Shown: in pieces, positions 16,405 through 24,625 of the stretch
Numbering within the stretch: position 1 is the stretch's first letter
Layout of the letters: every line of letters begins with the position of its first letter
Made by a program: the position numbers and the translations under genes
NCBI GenBank assembly: GCA_002455255.1
Contig: DKKL01000048.1
Location: 43,975-74,525 of the forward strand
Direction of reading: 5' to 3'
DNA: 30,551 nt
DNA from: Candidatus Tepidiaquacellales bacterium UBA6667
GTDB lineage: Bacteria > Bacteroidota > Ignavibacteria > Tepidaquicellales > Tepidaquicellaceae
Notes under the pieces: generated by a model
Database searches by the model: none
Told to the model about the DNA's origin: nothing
What the model saw: the letters and a program-made list of their open reading frames with translations, nothing else

Positions 16405-17202
16405 TCAATTAGAAAATCGCGGAGCAACCCATAATTTCCTCTTATAGTCAATAAGTTCAAGATTAACACTTCCTATAAGCACATTAAATTGAGCTTTTAT
16501 AGGAATTCGGAATTCATCTGCAGATAAAAAAGCCGCAAACTCACCATTTAATCCGAAAACTCCTGTAAATCCTGCTGAACCGGCAATCTTAATTACTGCA
16601 ACATCGTAATTAAATTTATCAATTGTTATTTCATCCTTTTGTAAATTGAATGAATATTTAACGTATGAATCTTTCTCATTAATAAAAACCGGTATATTAT
16701 GGTTTTTATTTTCAAATGACTGTATCCTTGCTTTATAAAAAAGGGAGAGCCCGTCCTGAAATTTTTTGTTTTCAGGAATTGTTACTTTACTTTCAAGTTC
16801 AATGTTCCCATCAGTTTCTTTTTCCAAATTAATTTCACCTGTTTCATAATTGAAATCATAAATAATATTCGTGATTGATTTCTTCTTAAATTCTGTACTG
16901 TAAAATTTTGTTGTGAATAAATCTGACTTATCATATTGCATTACAGTTGAAAAAATATAGTTTATCTCAACAAACGGTACTCCATCATAACTTTTTATTT
17001 TAGCTATAGCAGTGTAATACTTTTTGTTGTTTTCTGTATAAGTATCAGTAACGCTGAAATCAACTCTTCCAAGTTTTATAAATCCGTAATAAACTTCATA
17101 TACCAAAACTTCACCAACCTCAAGAACTTTATCTTGAGCGTAAGCAGAATTCTGATTTACCGTTATTACTGAAATTAGAAATATTAAAAGGGGAAATTTC
17201 AT
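16405..17202 (-). CDS. DUF3108 domain-containing exported protein
   Basis: A 265-residue protein with a signal peptide (MKFPLLIFLISVITVNQNSAYA). The mature body (about 25-260) is a single DUF3108 domain, recognisable from GEVLVYEVYYGFIKLGRVDFSV, the DGVPFVEINYIFSTVMQ strand and a C-terminal IPIKAQFNVLIGSVNLELIDYK. The fold resembles lipid-binding beta-barrel or half-barrel proteins of the periplasm, but no activity is established. Its position 42 bases before lolA, with a terminator between it and the upstream protease gene, suggests a two-gene operon handling a lipid or lipoprotein in the periplasm. That is inferred only from context. Confidence 0.75.
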   Translation of the reverse strand: MKFPLLIFLISVITVNQNSAYAQDKVLEVGEVLVYEVYYGFIKLGRVDFSVTDTYTENNKKYYTAIAKIKSYDGVPFVEINYIFSTVMQYDKSDLFTTKFYSTEFKKKSITNIIYDFNYETGEINLEKETDGNIELESKVTIPENKKFQDGLSLFYKARIQSFENKNHNIPVFINEKDSYVKYSFNLQKDEITIDKFNYDVAVIKIAGSAGFTGVFGLNGEFAAFLSADEFRIPIKAQFNVLIGSVNLELIDYKRKLWVAPRFSN

Positions 17203-17210
17203 CTTTATTA

Positions 17211-17238
17211 AAAAAAGACCCGCATCAACGGGTCTTTT
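17211..17238 (-). terminator. Intrinsic terminator after the S41 protease gene
   Basis: AAAAGACCCG (17213-17222) pairs perfectly with CGGGTCTTTT (17229-17238) around the loop CATCAA. The minus strand continues as a T run. It is 25 bases past the protease stop and just before the DUF3108 start. Confidence 0.88.
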
Positions 17239-17263
17239 ATGTTTTTCTATATTTACAATACTG

Positions 17264-18910
17264 TTACTTATTTAAATTTGCAAGTTTAATTGCATCATCA
17301 AATAATGTGATTGCTTTTTTAAACTGTTCATCAGTATGTATGAAAACAGCGTAACTGCCCTCGTTACCCCAAATATCTCTTGCAATTTGCGACTTTATTG
17401 CTGTTTTAAGATATTCAATATCTCTTTGAAAATCTGTATCATTATATGGAATATCTTTTTGATTAGCTAATTCTATCAATCCATTTAACATTGACTGATC
17501 TACCTCAAATCTATCTCGGAAATTATTATATGAAGAATAGCCTGATTCTATATTCTTTCTGTTTTGTTTCATATAATTTTCTACGTATGCATAAATCAAA
17601 TTTAGTCTTCTCAATTGTACAGTATATAATGCAAGTGTATCAAGTTTTACTATATAGTCAGGAGTTATTCCGCCACCGCCATAAACAGTTCTGCCACCAA
17701 AAGTTTTGAACACAGGTCTGTTAGTATCTTTAGTATCATTTTCATGGAAAATATTTTCGCCTTCAGTTAACTCTTCAAGTAAAGCATTTTTATAAGTATT
17801 GCCATCGTAGGGTTTTTGAATTAATCTGCCGACAGGTGTATAATATTTAGCAGTTGTTACACGAAAGGCAGATCCGTCAGATAAATCAAACTGTCTTTGT
17901 ACTAAACCTTTTCCAAAAGTTGTTTCACCAACAATCAATCCCCTATCCCAATCTTGGACAGCACCTGAAACAATTTCACTTGCCGAAGCAGAACCACCGT
18001 TAACCATTACGATTAATGGAATATCTGAATAAGGTCCACCTTGAGAATCATAAGTTTCATTAAATTCATTAACACGACTTTTTGTATAAACAATTTTTTT
18101 ACCCTTTGGGATAAACAAAGAACCAATTTTGAAAGACTGGTCTAAATATCCACCCGGATTTCCTCTAAGGTCTAATAGTAATTTTTTCATACCTTGACCT
18201 TTAAGTTTTTCTAATGCCTGAACAACTTCATCATAAGTAGTAGCAGCAAATCTGGATACCTTTATATATCCAATACCATCGCCATACATAAACGAAGCAT
18301 CCACACTGTAAAGAGGAATTTTATCTCTGATAATTTCAAATTCTAAGGGTTGAGGACTACCGGCTCTGTTAATCGTTACAACAACTTTAGTACCTTTTTG
18401 ACCTCTTAATTTTTTCGGCACATCTTCTCTTGGAATTTTAATGGCTGATAATCCATCTATTTTTACAATTTTATCTCCTGCTTGAATACCTAATTTTTCA
18501 GAAGGACCACCACTAATAGGTGAAACAACTGTTAATGTATCGTTAATAACATCAAATTCAACTCCAATTCCTTCAAAACTGCCCTGAAAATCTTCGTTAA
18601 CTCTTTTTAACTGTTCAGCATCAATATAAACTGAATGAGGATCTAAATCCGCAAGCATACCTTTAATTGCTTCTTCAGTAAGTTTCTGTGAATCTACATC
18701 ATCCACATAATATCTGGATGTAATATTTAAAACTTCACTGAACTTTTTAATCTGTCCGCTGATTTTATCATCAGACCGGACATCCTGAATTTTCATTCCG
18801 ATAAATACACTTAGTGCAATCAGAACTATTACTACGGGAATAAATATTTTTTTATTATTCATAAATATCTTTATAATGTATTTAACATAAATCGGGGAAA
18901 AATGTTTCAA
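17264..18910 (-). CDS. S41-family C-terminal processing protease (CtpA/Prc type)
   Basis: A 548-residue membrane-anchored serine protease of the periplasm. It has one N-terminal membrane segment (about 21-38), a helical region with DPHSVYI, and a PDZ domain (about 110-185; GIGVEFDVINDTLTV...GDKIVKIDG) that binds substrate C-termini. The S41 catalytic core (about 200-380) carries catalytic Ser near 309 (GGSASASE) and Lys near 334 (TFGKG), with LRGNPGGYL before them. A C-terminal helical extension completes it. Such proteases trim or degrade proteins by their C-terminus in envelope quality control. The first Met gives an unusual 16-residue leader; the ATG at 18862 (MNNKKIFIP) gives a more typical N-terminus. 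It starts 6 bases (or 54) after the nuoM stop and ends at a strong terminator. Confidence 0.92.
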   Translation of the reverse strand: MKHFSPIYVKYIIKIFMNNKKIFIPVVIVLIALSVFIGMKIQDVRSDDKISGQIKKFSEVLNITSRYYVDDVDSQKLTEEAIKGMLADLDPHSVYIDAEQLKRVNEDFQGSFEGIGVEFDVINDTLTVVSPISGGPSEKLGIQAGDKIVKIDGLSAIKIPREDVPKKLRGQKGTKVVVTINRAGSPQPLEFEIIRDKIPLYSVDASFMYGDGIGYIKVSRFAATTYDEVVQALEKLKGQGMKKLLLDLRGNPGGYLDQSFKIGSLFIPKGKKIVYTKSRVNEFNETYDSQGGPYSDIPLIVMVNGGSASASEIVSGAVQDWDRGLIVGETTFGKGLVQRQFDLSDGSAFRVTTAKYYTPVGRLIQKPYDGNTYKNALLEELTEGENIFHENDTKDTNRPVFKTFGGRTVYGGGGITPDYIVKLDTLALYTVQLRRLNLIYAYVENYMKQNRKNIESGYSSYNNFRDRFEVDQSMLNGLIELANQKDIPYNDTDFQRDIEYLKTAIKSQIARDIWGNEGSYAVFIHTDEQFKKAITLFDDAIKLANLNK

Positions 18911-18916
18911 AAATGA

Positions 18917-20470
18917 TTATTTTAAAAATCCTGCAGACATTCTCTGTTTAGTCTGTTCAAAATTTTCAATTACTTTTTTAACGCTATTTTCAGAAACTTT
19001 CAGAAAAGTATTGGGAGAAACCCCAATCCAAACAATAAAAATTAAAATAGGAATAATTGATGCAAGTTCCATCTTTGAAATATCTTTCATTGATTTGTTT
19101 TCCTCTTTATCAAGAGGTCCCAGCATAACTCTCTGAAACATCCATAACAAATAAACTGCGGATAAAATTACAGCAGATGTAGATATTATTACGTATAAAT
19201 TTGACCCAAGGTTCACAGAATTAAAAGAACCGATTAATACTAAAAACTCACCTATAAATCCATTTAAACCAGGCAAACCTATTGAAGAAAAAACTACTAT
19301 CATAAATATAACTGAAAAAACCGGCATAACTTTCATAATGCCTCCAAATTTTTCAATCTCTTTTGTATGTCTTCTTTCATAAATCATTCCGACAATCATA
19401 AACAATGCACCTGTAGATAAACCGTGATTTATCATCTGAATTACGCTTCCCTGCATAGCTTCTTGAGTTAGTGCAAATGTTCCCAGTACAATAAAACCTA
19501 AGTGGCTTACGGATGAATATGCAACCAATTTTTTCATATCTTTCTGTACTATGGATAGTAAAGCACCATAGACAATTCCAATCACAGCTAAAGTAGCGAT
19601 ATATGGAGTTAAGGTAACAAAACCGGCAGGAAAAAGTGACAATGAAAATCTAATTAATCCATAAGTTCCCATTTTAAGCAACAATGCCGCAAGAACAACA
19701 GAGCCCGCGGTAGGTGCCTGAACGTGAGCATCAGGTAACCAGGTATGAAACGGAAATAACGGTACTTTAATTAAAAAACTAAGAGTAAATAATATGAACA
19801 AATAAGTCTGAATATCAACAGGCAGATTTGAAGAAACAGATGTAAGCTGTGTCAGGTCAGTACTGAACATTCCTAAATATGGGATACATAATATACCGAG
19901 CCAAACTATCCCGATAAGCAATAAAACCGAGCCAAACATTGTGTATAAGAAAAATTTTACAGTAGCGTAAATCCTGTTTTCACCTCCCCAAATGCCAATT
20001 AAGAAATACATTGGAATTAAAATAAATTCCCAGAATACATAGAACAAAATGAGATCTAAAGAACAGAAAACTCCTATAAGCCCGCCAAGCAATGTAAGCA
20101 AGAGGAAATAATAATTTTTTAAATTTTTCTGTATTGTGTTCCATGAAGCAATTATACAAAGTGGCATCATAAATGTAGAAAGGACAATCAACAATAATGA
20201 AATACCATCAATGCCTACATAATAAAAAGTATTAAATAATTGAACCCATTGAAATTTTTCAACAAACTGATAATCACCACTTTCAATATTAAATGAAAAA
20301 TAAAGATATAGCGATGCGACAAAAGTTAAAAGGGTTACAGCCAATGAGTACCCTTTAATAAGTTTAACATTTTCTTTTTTAAAGAATAAAATTGGCAATG
20401 CTGCCAGAATCGGTAAAAAAATTAAAATAGATAGTATATTGTTCAAATTTATCCGGTTTTGATTCTGCAA
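18917..20470 (-). CDS. nuoM: NADH-quinone oxidoreductase subunit M
   Basis: A 517-residue, multi-helix antiporter-like proton-pumping subunit of complex I (E. coli NuoM is 509). The key charged residues are present: the membrane Glu near 148 (FYVFWEFILIPMYF), the pumping Lys near 235 (SFLIKVPLFPFHTWLPDAH), a second Lys in LLLKMGTYGL, and the C-terminal Glu in GLNGFIGEFLVL. The family pattern IDGISLLLIVLSTFMMP favours NuoM over Mrp/MnhD. The start is uncertain. No ATG or GTG is in frame upstream; TTG at 20470 lies inside a hairpin, and TTG at 20446 would give MNNILSILIFLP, a more typical NuoM beginning. No other nuo gene is near, so this is an isolated subunit gene, probably co-transcribed with the protease gene 6 bases downstream. 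Confidence 0.92.
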   Translation of the reverse strand: MQNQNRINLNNILSILIFLPILAALPILFFKKENVKLIKGYSLAVTLLTFVASLYLYFSFNIESGDYQFVEKFQWVQLFNTFYYVGIDGISLLLIVLSTFMMPLCIIASWNTIQKNLKNYYFLLLTLLGGLIGVFCSLDLILFYVFWEFILIPMYFLIGIWGGENRIYATVKFFLYTMFGSVLLLIGIVWLGILCIPYLGMFSTDLTQLTSVSSNLPVDIQTYLFILFTLSFLIKVPLFPFHTWLPDAHVQAPTAGSVVLAALLLKMGTYGLIRFSLSLFPAGFVTLTPYIATLAVIGIVYGALLSIVQKDMKKLVAYSSVSHLGFIVLGTFALTQEAMQGSVIQMINHGLSTGALFMIVGMIYERRHTKEIEKFGGIMKVMPVFSVIFMIVVFSSIGLPGLNGFIGEFLVLIGSFNSVNLGSNLYVIISTSAVILSAVYLLWMFQRVMLGPLDKEENKSMKDISKMELASIIPILIFIVWIGVSPNTFLKVSENSVKKVIENFEQTKQRMSAGFLK

Positions 20471-20483
20471 TATAATTATTGCA
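20466..20483. repeat. Inverted repeat at the nuoM start
   Basis: TGCAATA and TATTGCA form a perfect 7-bp arm pair around TAAT, covering the TTG at 20470-20468. It could mask that codon in RNA or be a protein-binding palindrome. No function is shown. Confidence 0.35.
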
Positions 20484-20513
20484 ATTTTTAGAATTAAGTC
20501 TAATTATTGATTA

Positions 20514-21074
20514 CTAAAATAATTTATAAGCAAGTAATTGATACGATATATTGTGAGGATTTACATCTACCGTATCATAAAATTCCTTTTCTATTATATA
20601 TAACATTCTGAGATTTTTTCGAAATCCTATTTTCCGCAGATTATTTGATGCTTTTTTATTCTTGATTAAGGTATAAGCAATCGCATATTTAAAATAATTA
20701 AGACTTTTAACATAGTCTATTAGAATTTTTGAACTTTCAAATCCTAATTTAAGCCCTCTGTATTCATTTAGTATTGCTGTAGAAATTTCACAAGCATAAT
20801 GAAAGTTAGATTTCCATTTGAAACAAACATAACCGATATATTTCCCGGAAGCTGCTATGACATACCATTGCTGAACAGGATTTTCACAGCATTTTTTAAT
20901 CCATTTTTTAATTATGGATTTATTTTTGAGTAAAGGATAATCCGGATTTAAAAATTCGATTATATTCTTATCGTTAAATAATTTATAAATACATTCGGTA
21001 AGTTTTTCATCTTCAGAATTGAAAATTCTGAGTGAACAATTTTCACCTTTGATAATTTTCCTGAATTTCATCAA
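20514..21074 (-). CDS. GNAT-family N-acetyltransferase (RimJ/RimL-like)
   Basis: A 186-residue protein with the pattern of the RimJ/RimL-type GNAT branch: an N-terminal strand-helix (GENCSLRIFNSEDEKLTECIYKLFND), central strands (QWYVIAASGKYIGYVCFKW, then CEISTAILNEYRG), the acetyl-CoA loop region LGFESSKILIDYV, and the late IKNKKASNNLRKIGFRKN segment. The acetyl-CoA motif (usually Q/RxxGxG/A) is poorly conserved here, reading YRGLKLGFE. The family acetylates amino groups of proteins or small molecules; the target is unknown. Its start overlaps the stop of the aldehyde dehydrogenase gene by ATGA (21071-21074), so it is translationally coupled to it. Confidence 0.7.
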   Translation of the reverse strand: MMKFRKIIKGENCSLRIFNSEDEKLTECIYKLFNDKNIIEFLNPDYPLLKNKSIIKKWIKKCCENPVQQWYVIAASGKYIGYVCFKWKSNFHYACEISTAILNEYRGLKLGFESSKILIDYVKSLNYFKYAIAYTLIKNKKASNNLRKIGFRKNLRMLYIIEKEFYDTVDVNPHNISYQLLAYKLF

Positions 21075-22555
21075 TCTTTAGGTACCACTGTTCCATAATA
21101 GATTTTTTTTGATCTATCGTTAATCTTATCAATGTGTATATGCTTTATCTCCATATATTCTTTTATCCCTTCCAATCCAAATTCTCTGCCGATACCACTT
21201 TGTTTGTAACCTCCAAAAGGAACTCGTTCGCTTAAAAGATGATATTCATTAATCCAGACGGTTCCTGTTCGCATTTGCGCGGCAATTTTCAATGCCCTTT
21301 CTTCATTTGTTGACCAAACAGCCCCTGCCAATCCGAATATCGAATCATTGGAAATTTTAACTGCTTCTTCGTCAGTTGAAAATTTTATCACAGATACAAC
21401 TGGTCCAAAAATTTCTTCTCTAACATGCTTCATTGAATTATTTGTATTCACTATTACTGTTGGTTTAATAAAAAATCCTTTATCACCAAATCTTTCCCCA
21501 CCAGTAAGTATTTCACCACCTTCTTTTTTTGCAATTTCAATATATCTCATAACAGAATCGAACTGTTCCTGAGAAATCACCGGTCCAACATCTGTTTTTT
21601 TATTTGCCGTATCACCAATAACCATTCTTTCTACTTTTGATTTTAATTTGGCGATGAAATCATCATAAATTTTTTCCTGAACAAGTAATCTGGTACCGCC
21701 CTCACAGCACTGACCCTGATGATAAAACGCCGCATATATTGCTCCATCAACCGCATGGTCAATATCAGCATCATCAAGAATTATATTGGCAGATTTTCCT
21801 CCACATTCTAAAGTTAAATTTTTTAATGTTTCCGAAGCGTTTTTCATAATTATTCTGCCAACTTCTGTAGAACCTGTAAAAGCAACTTTATCAACATCCG
21901 GATTAACAGCGAGTTCAGTTCCAACTTCAGAACTTCCTGTGATAAAGTTTATTACACCTTTAGGTAGATCTGTCTGGTCAATAAGTCTTGCAAGTTCGAG
22001 AGCAGAAACCGGAGTTATAGATGCCGGCTTGATAACTATTGAACAACCTGCTGCAAGAGCAGGTCCTATTTTCCAGATAACCATTTTTAAAGGAAAATTC
22101 CAGGGAACAATCTGAGCGACAACACCTACAGGTTCATATTTAATTAAGTTTTGAGAAACACCTTCTTTTGAAATTTCAGATACTTCATCAGGATTTATAA
22201 GAGCAAGTTTAGAAAAACCATTGAGATTTTTAGCTGAAAGAAAAACATCATCAAATGCTTTTTTGAAAGTTGCACCACTATCAGCAATTTCCAAACTCAT
22301 TAATCTGTCTTTGTTCTCATTTATTTTATCTACGATTTGTTTAATAATTCTGCTTCGCTCTTCTCTCGGCATGTTTCTCCAAACTCCTGAATCAAAAGAA
22401 TCACGAGCAGCTTTGATTGCATCTTTGGCATCCTGAACTGTTGCTTTAGGTATTTCAGCTACTTCTGAGCCGTCAGAAGGATTAACAGAAATATAAGTTT
22501 TTCCATCTGAGGAATTCCTGAATTCCCCGTTAATATATAATTGATATTTTTCCAT
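21071..22555 (-). CDS. NAD(P)-dependent aldehyde dehydrogenase
   Basis: A 494-residue ALDH-superfamily enzyme of the ALDH1/betaine-aldehyde type, oxidising an aldehyde to its acid in the cytoplasm. Motifs in order: the IVPWNFPL oxyanion Asn region (about 149-156), K176 in IKPAS, the GSTEVG cofactor loop (about 228-233), catalytic E250 (LECGGKSAN), catalytic Cys near 284 (HQGQCCEGGTR), EEIFGPV and the C-terminal PFGGYKQSGIGRE. All are intact. The aldehyde cannot be named from sequence. The gene overlaps the GNAT gene by four bases, which suggests a linked role such as handling an amine or aldehyde, but that is inference. The upstream gap (22556-22717) contains a perfect palindrome. Confidence 0.93.
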   Translation of the reverse strand: MEKYQLYINGEFRNSSDGKTYISVNPSDGSEVAEIPKATVQDAKDAIKAARDSFDSGVWRNMPREERSRIIKQIVDKINENKDRLMSLEIADSGATFKKAFDDVFLSAKNLNGFSKLALINPDEVSEISKEGVSQNLIKYEPVGVVAQIVPWNFPLKMVIWKIGPALAAGCSIVIKPASITPVSALELARLIDQTDLPKGVINFITGSSEVGTELAVNPDVDKVAFTGSTEVGRIIMKNASETLKNLTLECGGKSANIILDDADIDHAVDGAIYAAFYHQGQCCEGGTRLLVQEKIYDDFIAKLKSKVERMVIGDTANKKTDVGPVISQEQFDSVMRYIEIAKKEGGEILTGGERFGDKGFFIKPTVIVNTNNSMKHVREEIFGPVVSVIKFSTDEEAVKISNDSIFGLAGAVWSTNEERALKIAAQMRTGTVWINEYHLLSERVPFGGYKQSGIGREFGLEGIKEYMEIKHIHIDKINDRSKKIYYGTVVPKD

Positions 22556-22645
22556 AAAATTATTGTGTGTAATAAATTATATCTATTTCTTTAATTTTTC
22601 TAAATTATTTGTCAGATTTATAGTTAGTGTTTTTAAATCTATTTA

Positions 22646-22670
22646 AGTTGATGCAATAATTGCATCAACT
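22646..22670. repeat. Perfect 12-bp palindrome between the HNH and ALDH genes
   Basis: AGTTGATGCAAT (22646-22657) and ATTGCATCAACT (22659-22670) are exact reverse complements around one central A. It is 48 bases past the HNH stop and 91 bases before the ALDH start. It may be a terminator for the HNH gene, but the T run is poor and the loop too tight. It may instead be an operator for the ALDH-GNAT unit. It shares the core TGCAAT/ATTGCA with the repeat at the nuoM start. Confidence 0.45.
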
Positions 22671-22717
22671 AATTTTAATCCATATTTTTTACTTAACTCA
22701 TTAGTTTAAATTTTATA

Positions 22718-23200
22718 TTACATATACAAATAAGGTTTCCAGTCTTCATCAATTTTACCGGCAAAATTCTTTATAAAAGTAATATGCGAAGGTCTTTTAG
22801 GAATTGAATGAAGATGCATTTTTGATTCTTCCGGAGTTCTGTCACCTTTTTTGTTATTACACCTTATACAGGCAGTTGTAAGGTTTTCCCATGAATCCTC
22901 TCCTCCTCTTGATTTTGGCATAACATGATCAACAGTTAAATTCTGAGTAGTACCGCAATATTGACATCTATGACCATCCCTTCTGAGAATATTTTTTCTC
23001 GAAAGAATAATTTTTTTGTATGGGACTTTAATGAAGTAAACCAAACGAACAATGGATGGATAATCAAAAGTATGACGGACAGATTTAATTTTTTTAGTTT
23101 CATTTTTACTGACAATTTCAGCTTTACCAAGGTATGCAAGAATGACTGCACGTTTCACATTACAAATAGCAAGAGGCTCATAGTTTTGATTTAATACCAA
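22718..23200 (-). CDS. HNH endonuclease domain protein
   Basis: A 160-residue protein from TTG 23200. The N-terminal part (VLNQNYEPLAICNVKRAVILAYLGKAEIV) is typical of a widespread small HNH family. The nuclease motif (about 90-145) has RDGHRCQYCG, the catalytic TVDHVMPKSRGGEDSWENL and CIRCNNKKGDRTP, with two CxxC pairs for zinc. The family is common as a stand-alone gene in Bacteroidota and other phyla; its cellular role is unclear, perhaps DNA repair or defence. Coding-like sequence continues in frame upstream (ending ...SAKLNGKVL before the V of the TTG start) back to a TAA at 23287, but holds no ATG, GTG or TTG. A good Shine-Dalgarno (AAAGGAG, 23277-23271) sits over that extension, not over the TTG. 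Confidence 0.85.
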   Translation of the reverse strand: MVLNQNYEPLAICNVKRAVILAYLGKAEIVSKNETKKIKSVRHTFDYPSIVRLVYFIKVPYKKIILSRKNILRRDGHRCQYCGTTQNLTVDHVMPKSRGGEDSWENLTTACIRCNNKKGDRTPEESKMHLHSIPKRPSHITFIKNFAGKIDEDWKPYLYM

Positions 23201-23423
23201 AACTTTGCCGTTTAATTTTGCCGAAGCTCCATTGGGACTGAATTTCTTGTCATTATCGAAGAAGTTAATTCTCCTTTCTGTGTGTTAATTTTAAATCTGT
23301 TATTTAACTAAAATCCAATTTATCAATAATAGAAAGTATATTCAACTACAATAACTGTTGCTATTTAAAAAATTAGAAATTTTAAATAATTATTTTCAAA
23401 ATATTGAATTATTCAGAAGGCAA

Positions 23424-23454
23424 TTGAAATTGAATATTCATATTAATAAATTGT
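23424..23454 (+). promoter_or_regulatory. Possible weak promoter for the DinB-family gene
   Basis: TTG (23424-23426), 20 bases, then TAAATTGT: the spacing fits a Bacteroidota promoter, but the -7 box departs from TAnnTTTG at two positions. It lies about 20 bases before the ATG at 23473. In the rest of the 23201-23472 stretch I see only the HNH upstream extension. Confidence 0.25.
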
Positions 23455-23472
23455 GTCAAAATAAGAATTTAA

Positions 23473-23976
23473 ATGATTGAAACATTAAAACAGGAAATCT
23501 GGAATCAGTTTGGAGCATCACTTGATATGTTTCAAAATGCAATAGAAAAATGTCCAGAATCTATTTGGGGTGAATTGACTTTTGAAGGAAATCAGTTTTG
23601 GTATATCGTATATCATACTTTGTTTTATATAGATTGTTATTCAGACGAAGATCCAAAAAATTTTCATCCACCCTCTCCATTTAATTTATCAGAATATGAA
23701 TATGATATGTTACCTGAGAGAGTTTTTACAAAAGCAGAATTGTTGGAATATGCTAATCATTGCAGGGAAAAGAGCAAAAAATTAATTTTTAGTTTAACTG
23801 AAGAAAAAGCAAAAAAGAGATGGATAAATGATTGGAAAAATTATAGTTTTATTGAGATAATAATTTATAATATGAGACACATACAACACCATACGGGACA
23901 ATTGAATATGTTGTTGGGAAAAATAGACAGAAAATTACCCATTTGGGTTTCACAAACAAAAGAGGAATTGGGGTAA
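23473..23976 (+). CDS. DinB-family protein
   Basis: A 167-residue protein with the DinB four-helix-bundle pattern: opening helix MIETLKQEIWNQFGASLDMFQNAI, a histidine in the second helix (IVYHTLFYID), and the closing metal-binding HxxxH motif MRHIQHHTGQL. The three histidines would bind a divalent metal. The family includes damage-inducible proteins and thiol-dependent (bacillithiol/mycothiol) transferases; no activity can be assigned to this member. It is one of only two plus-strand genes here and is probably monocistronic. It ends seven bases before the convergent coaE stop, with no room for a separate terminator. Confidence 0.82.
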   Translation: MIETLKQEIWNQFGASLDMFQNAIEKCPESIWGELTFEGNQFWYIVYHTLFYIDCYSDEDPKNFHPPSPFNLSEYEYDMLPERVFTKAELLEYANHCREKSKKLIFSLTEEKAKKRWINDWKNYSFIEIIIYNMRHIQHHTGQLNMLLGKIDRKLPIWVSQTKEELG

Positions 23977-23983
23977 TTCTTTT

Positions 23984-24592
23984 TTACTTCAAAGCATTAA
24001 GGACTCTTACCAGGAATTCAACTTGTGATTCGAGATTATCTATATCTTTATTATTGACCAATACAAAATCGGAGTTTTCCATATTCTTTTTATCATCATA
24101 TTGATATTTCATAATTTTTTCAATTTCCTTTTTTCCAGAACCGTCTCTCTCCATTATTCTTTTAAGGCGGTTTTTCTTGTTAGCATATACAAGAATTATA
24201 TAATCCATATCTTTGTTTAATCCACTCTCGAACAACAAGGCAGATTCCACAATAATCATTTTATCTTTGGTTTTGTAAGCATGTTTTATAACATAATCAA
24301 TTACTGCAGGATGAACAATTTTATTAATTTTTTTATAATTTCTGTCATTTTCGAATATTTTTTCTTTCAGTTTTGACAGACTTATAAAACCTTTGTAGTT
24401 CAGTATATCTTTTCCAAATTCTTCAACGACCTTTGAGGCTAATTTTTTATCTTTGTGATATAAATCTTTTGCAATTAAATCTGTATAAAAAATTTTAAAT
24501 CCTTCTTTTGAAAGTAAACGACATACTTCAGTTTTACCGGAACCTATGCCGCCGGTTATACCAATTAATAATTTATTTTTTAGTGTTTTCAT
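23984..24592 (-). CDS. coaE: Dephospho-CoA kinase
   Basis: Phosphorylates the 3'-OH of dephospho-CoA, the final step of coenzyme A synthesis. The 202 residues show the P-loop GITGGIGSGKT (11-21), the YTDLIAKDLY segment (about 36-45) that positions the substrate, IVHPAVI in the CoA domain, ESALLFESGL (about 115-124) and the lid RIMERDG. The length is normal for the family. It follows rny on the same strand after 33 bases and is probably its operon partner. Confidence 0.95.
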   Translation of the reverse strand: MKTLKNKLLIGITGGIGSGKTEVCRLLSKEGFKIFYTDLIAKDLYHKDKKLASKVVEEFGKDILNYKGFISLSKLKEKIFENDRNYKKINKIVHPAVIDYVIKHAYKTKDKMIIVESALLFESGLNKDMDYIILVYANKKNRLKRIMERDGSGKKEIEKIMKYQYDDKKNMENSDFVLVNNKDIDNLESQVEFLVRVLNALK

Positions 24593-24625
24593 TATCCCCC
24601 GATAATTACACTAATAATAGTAAGA

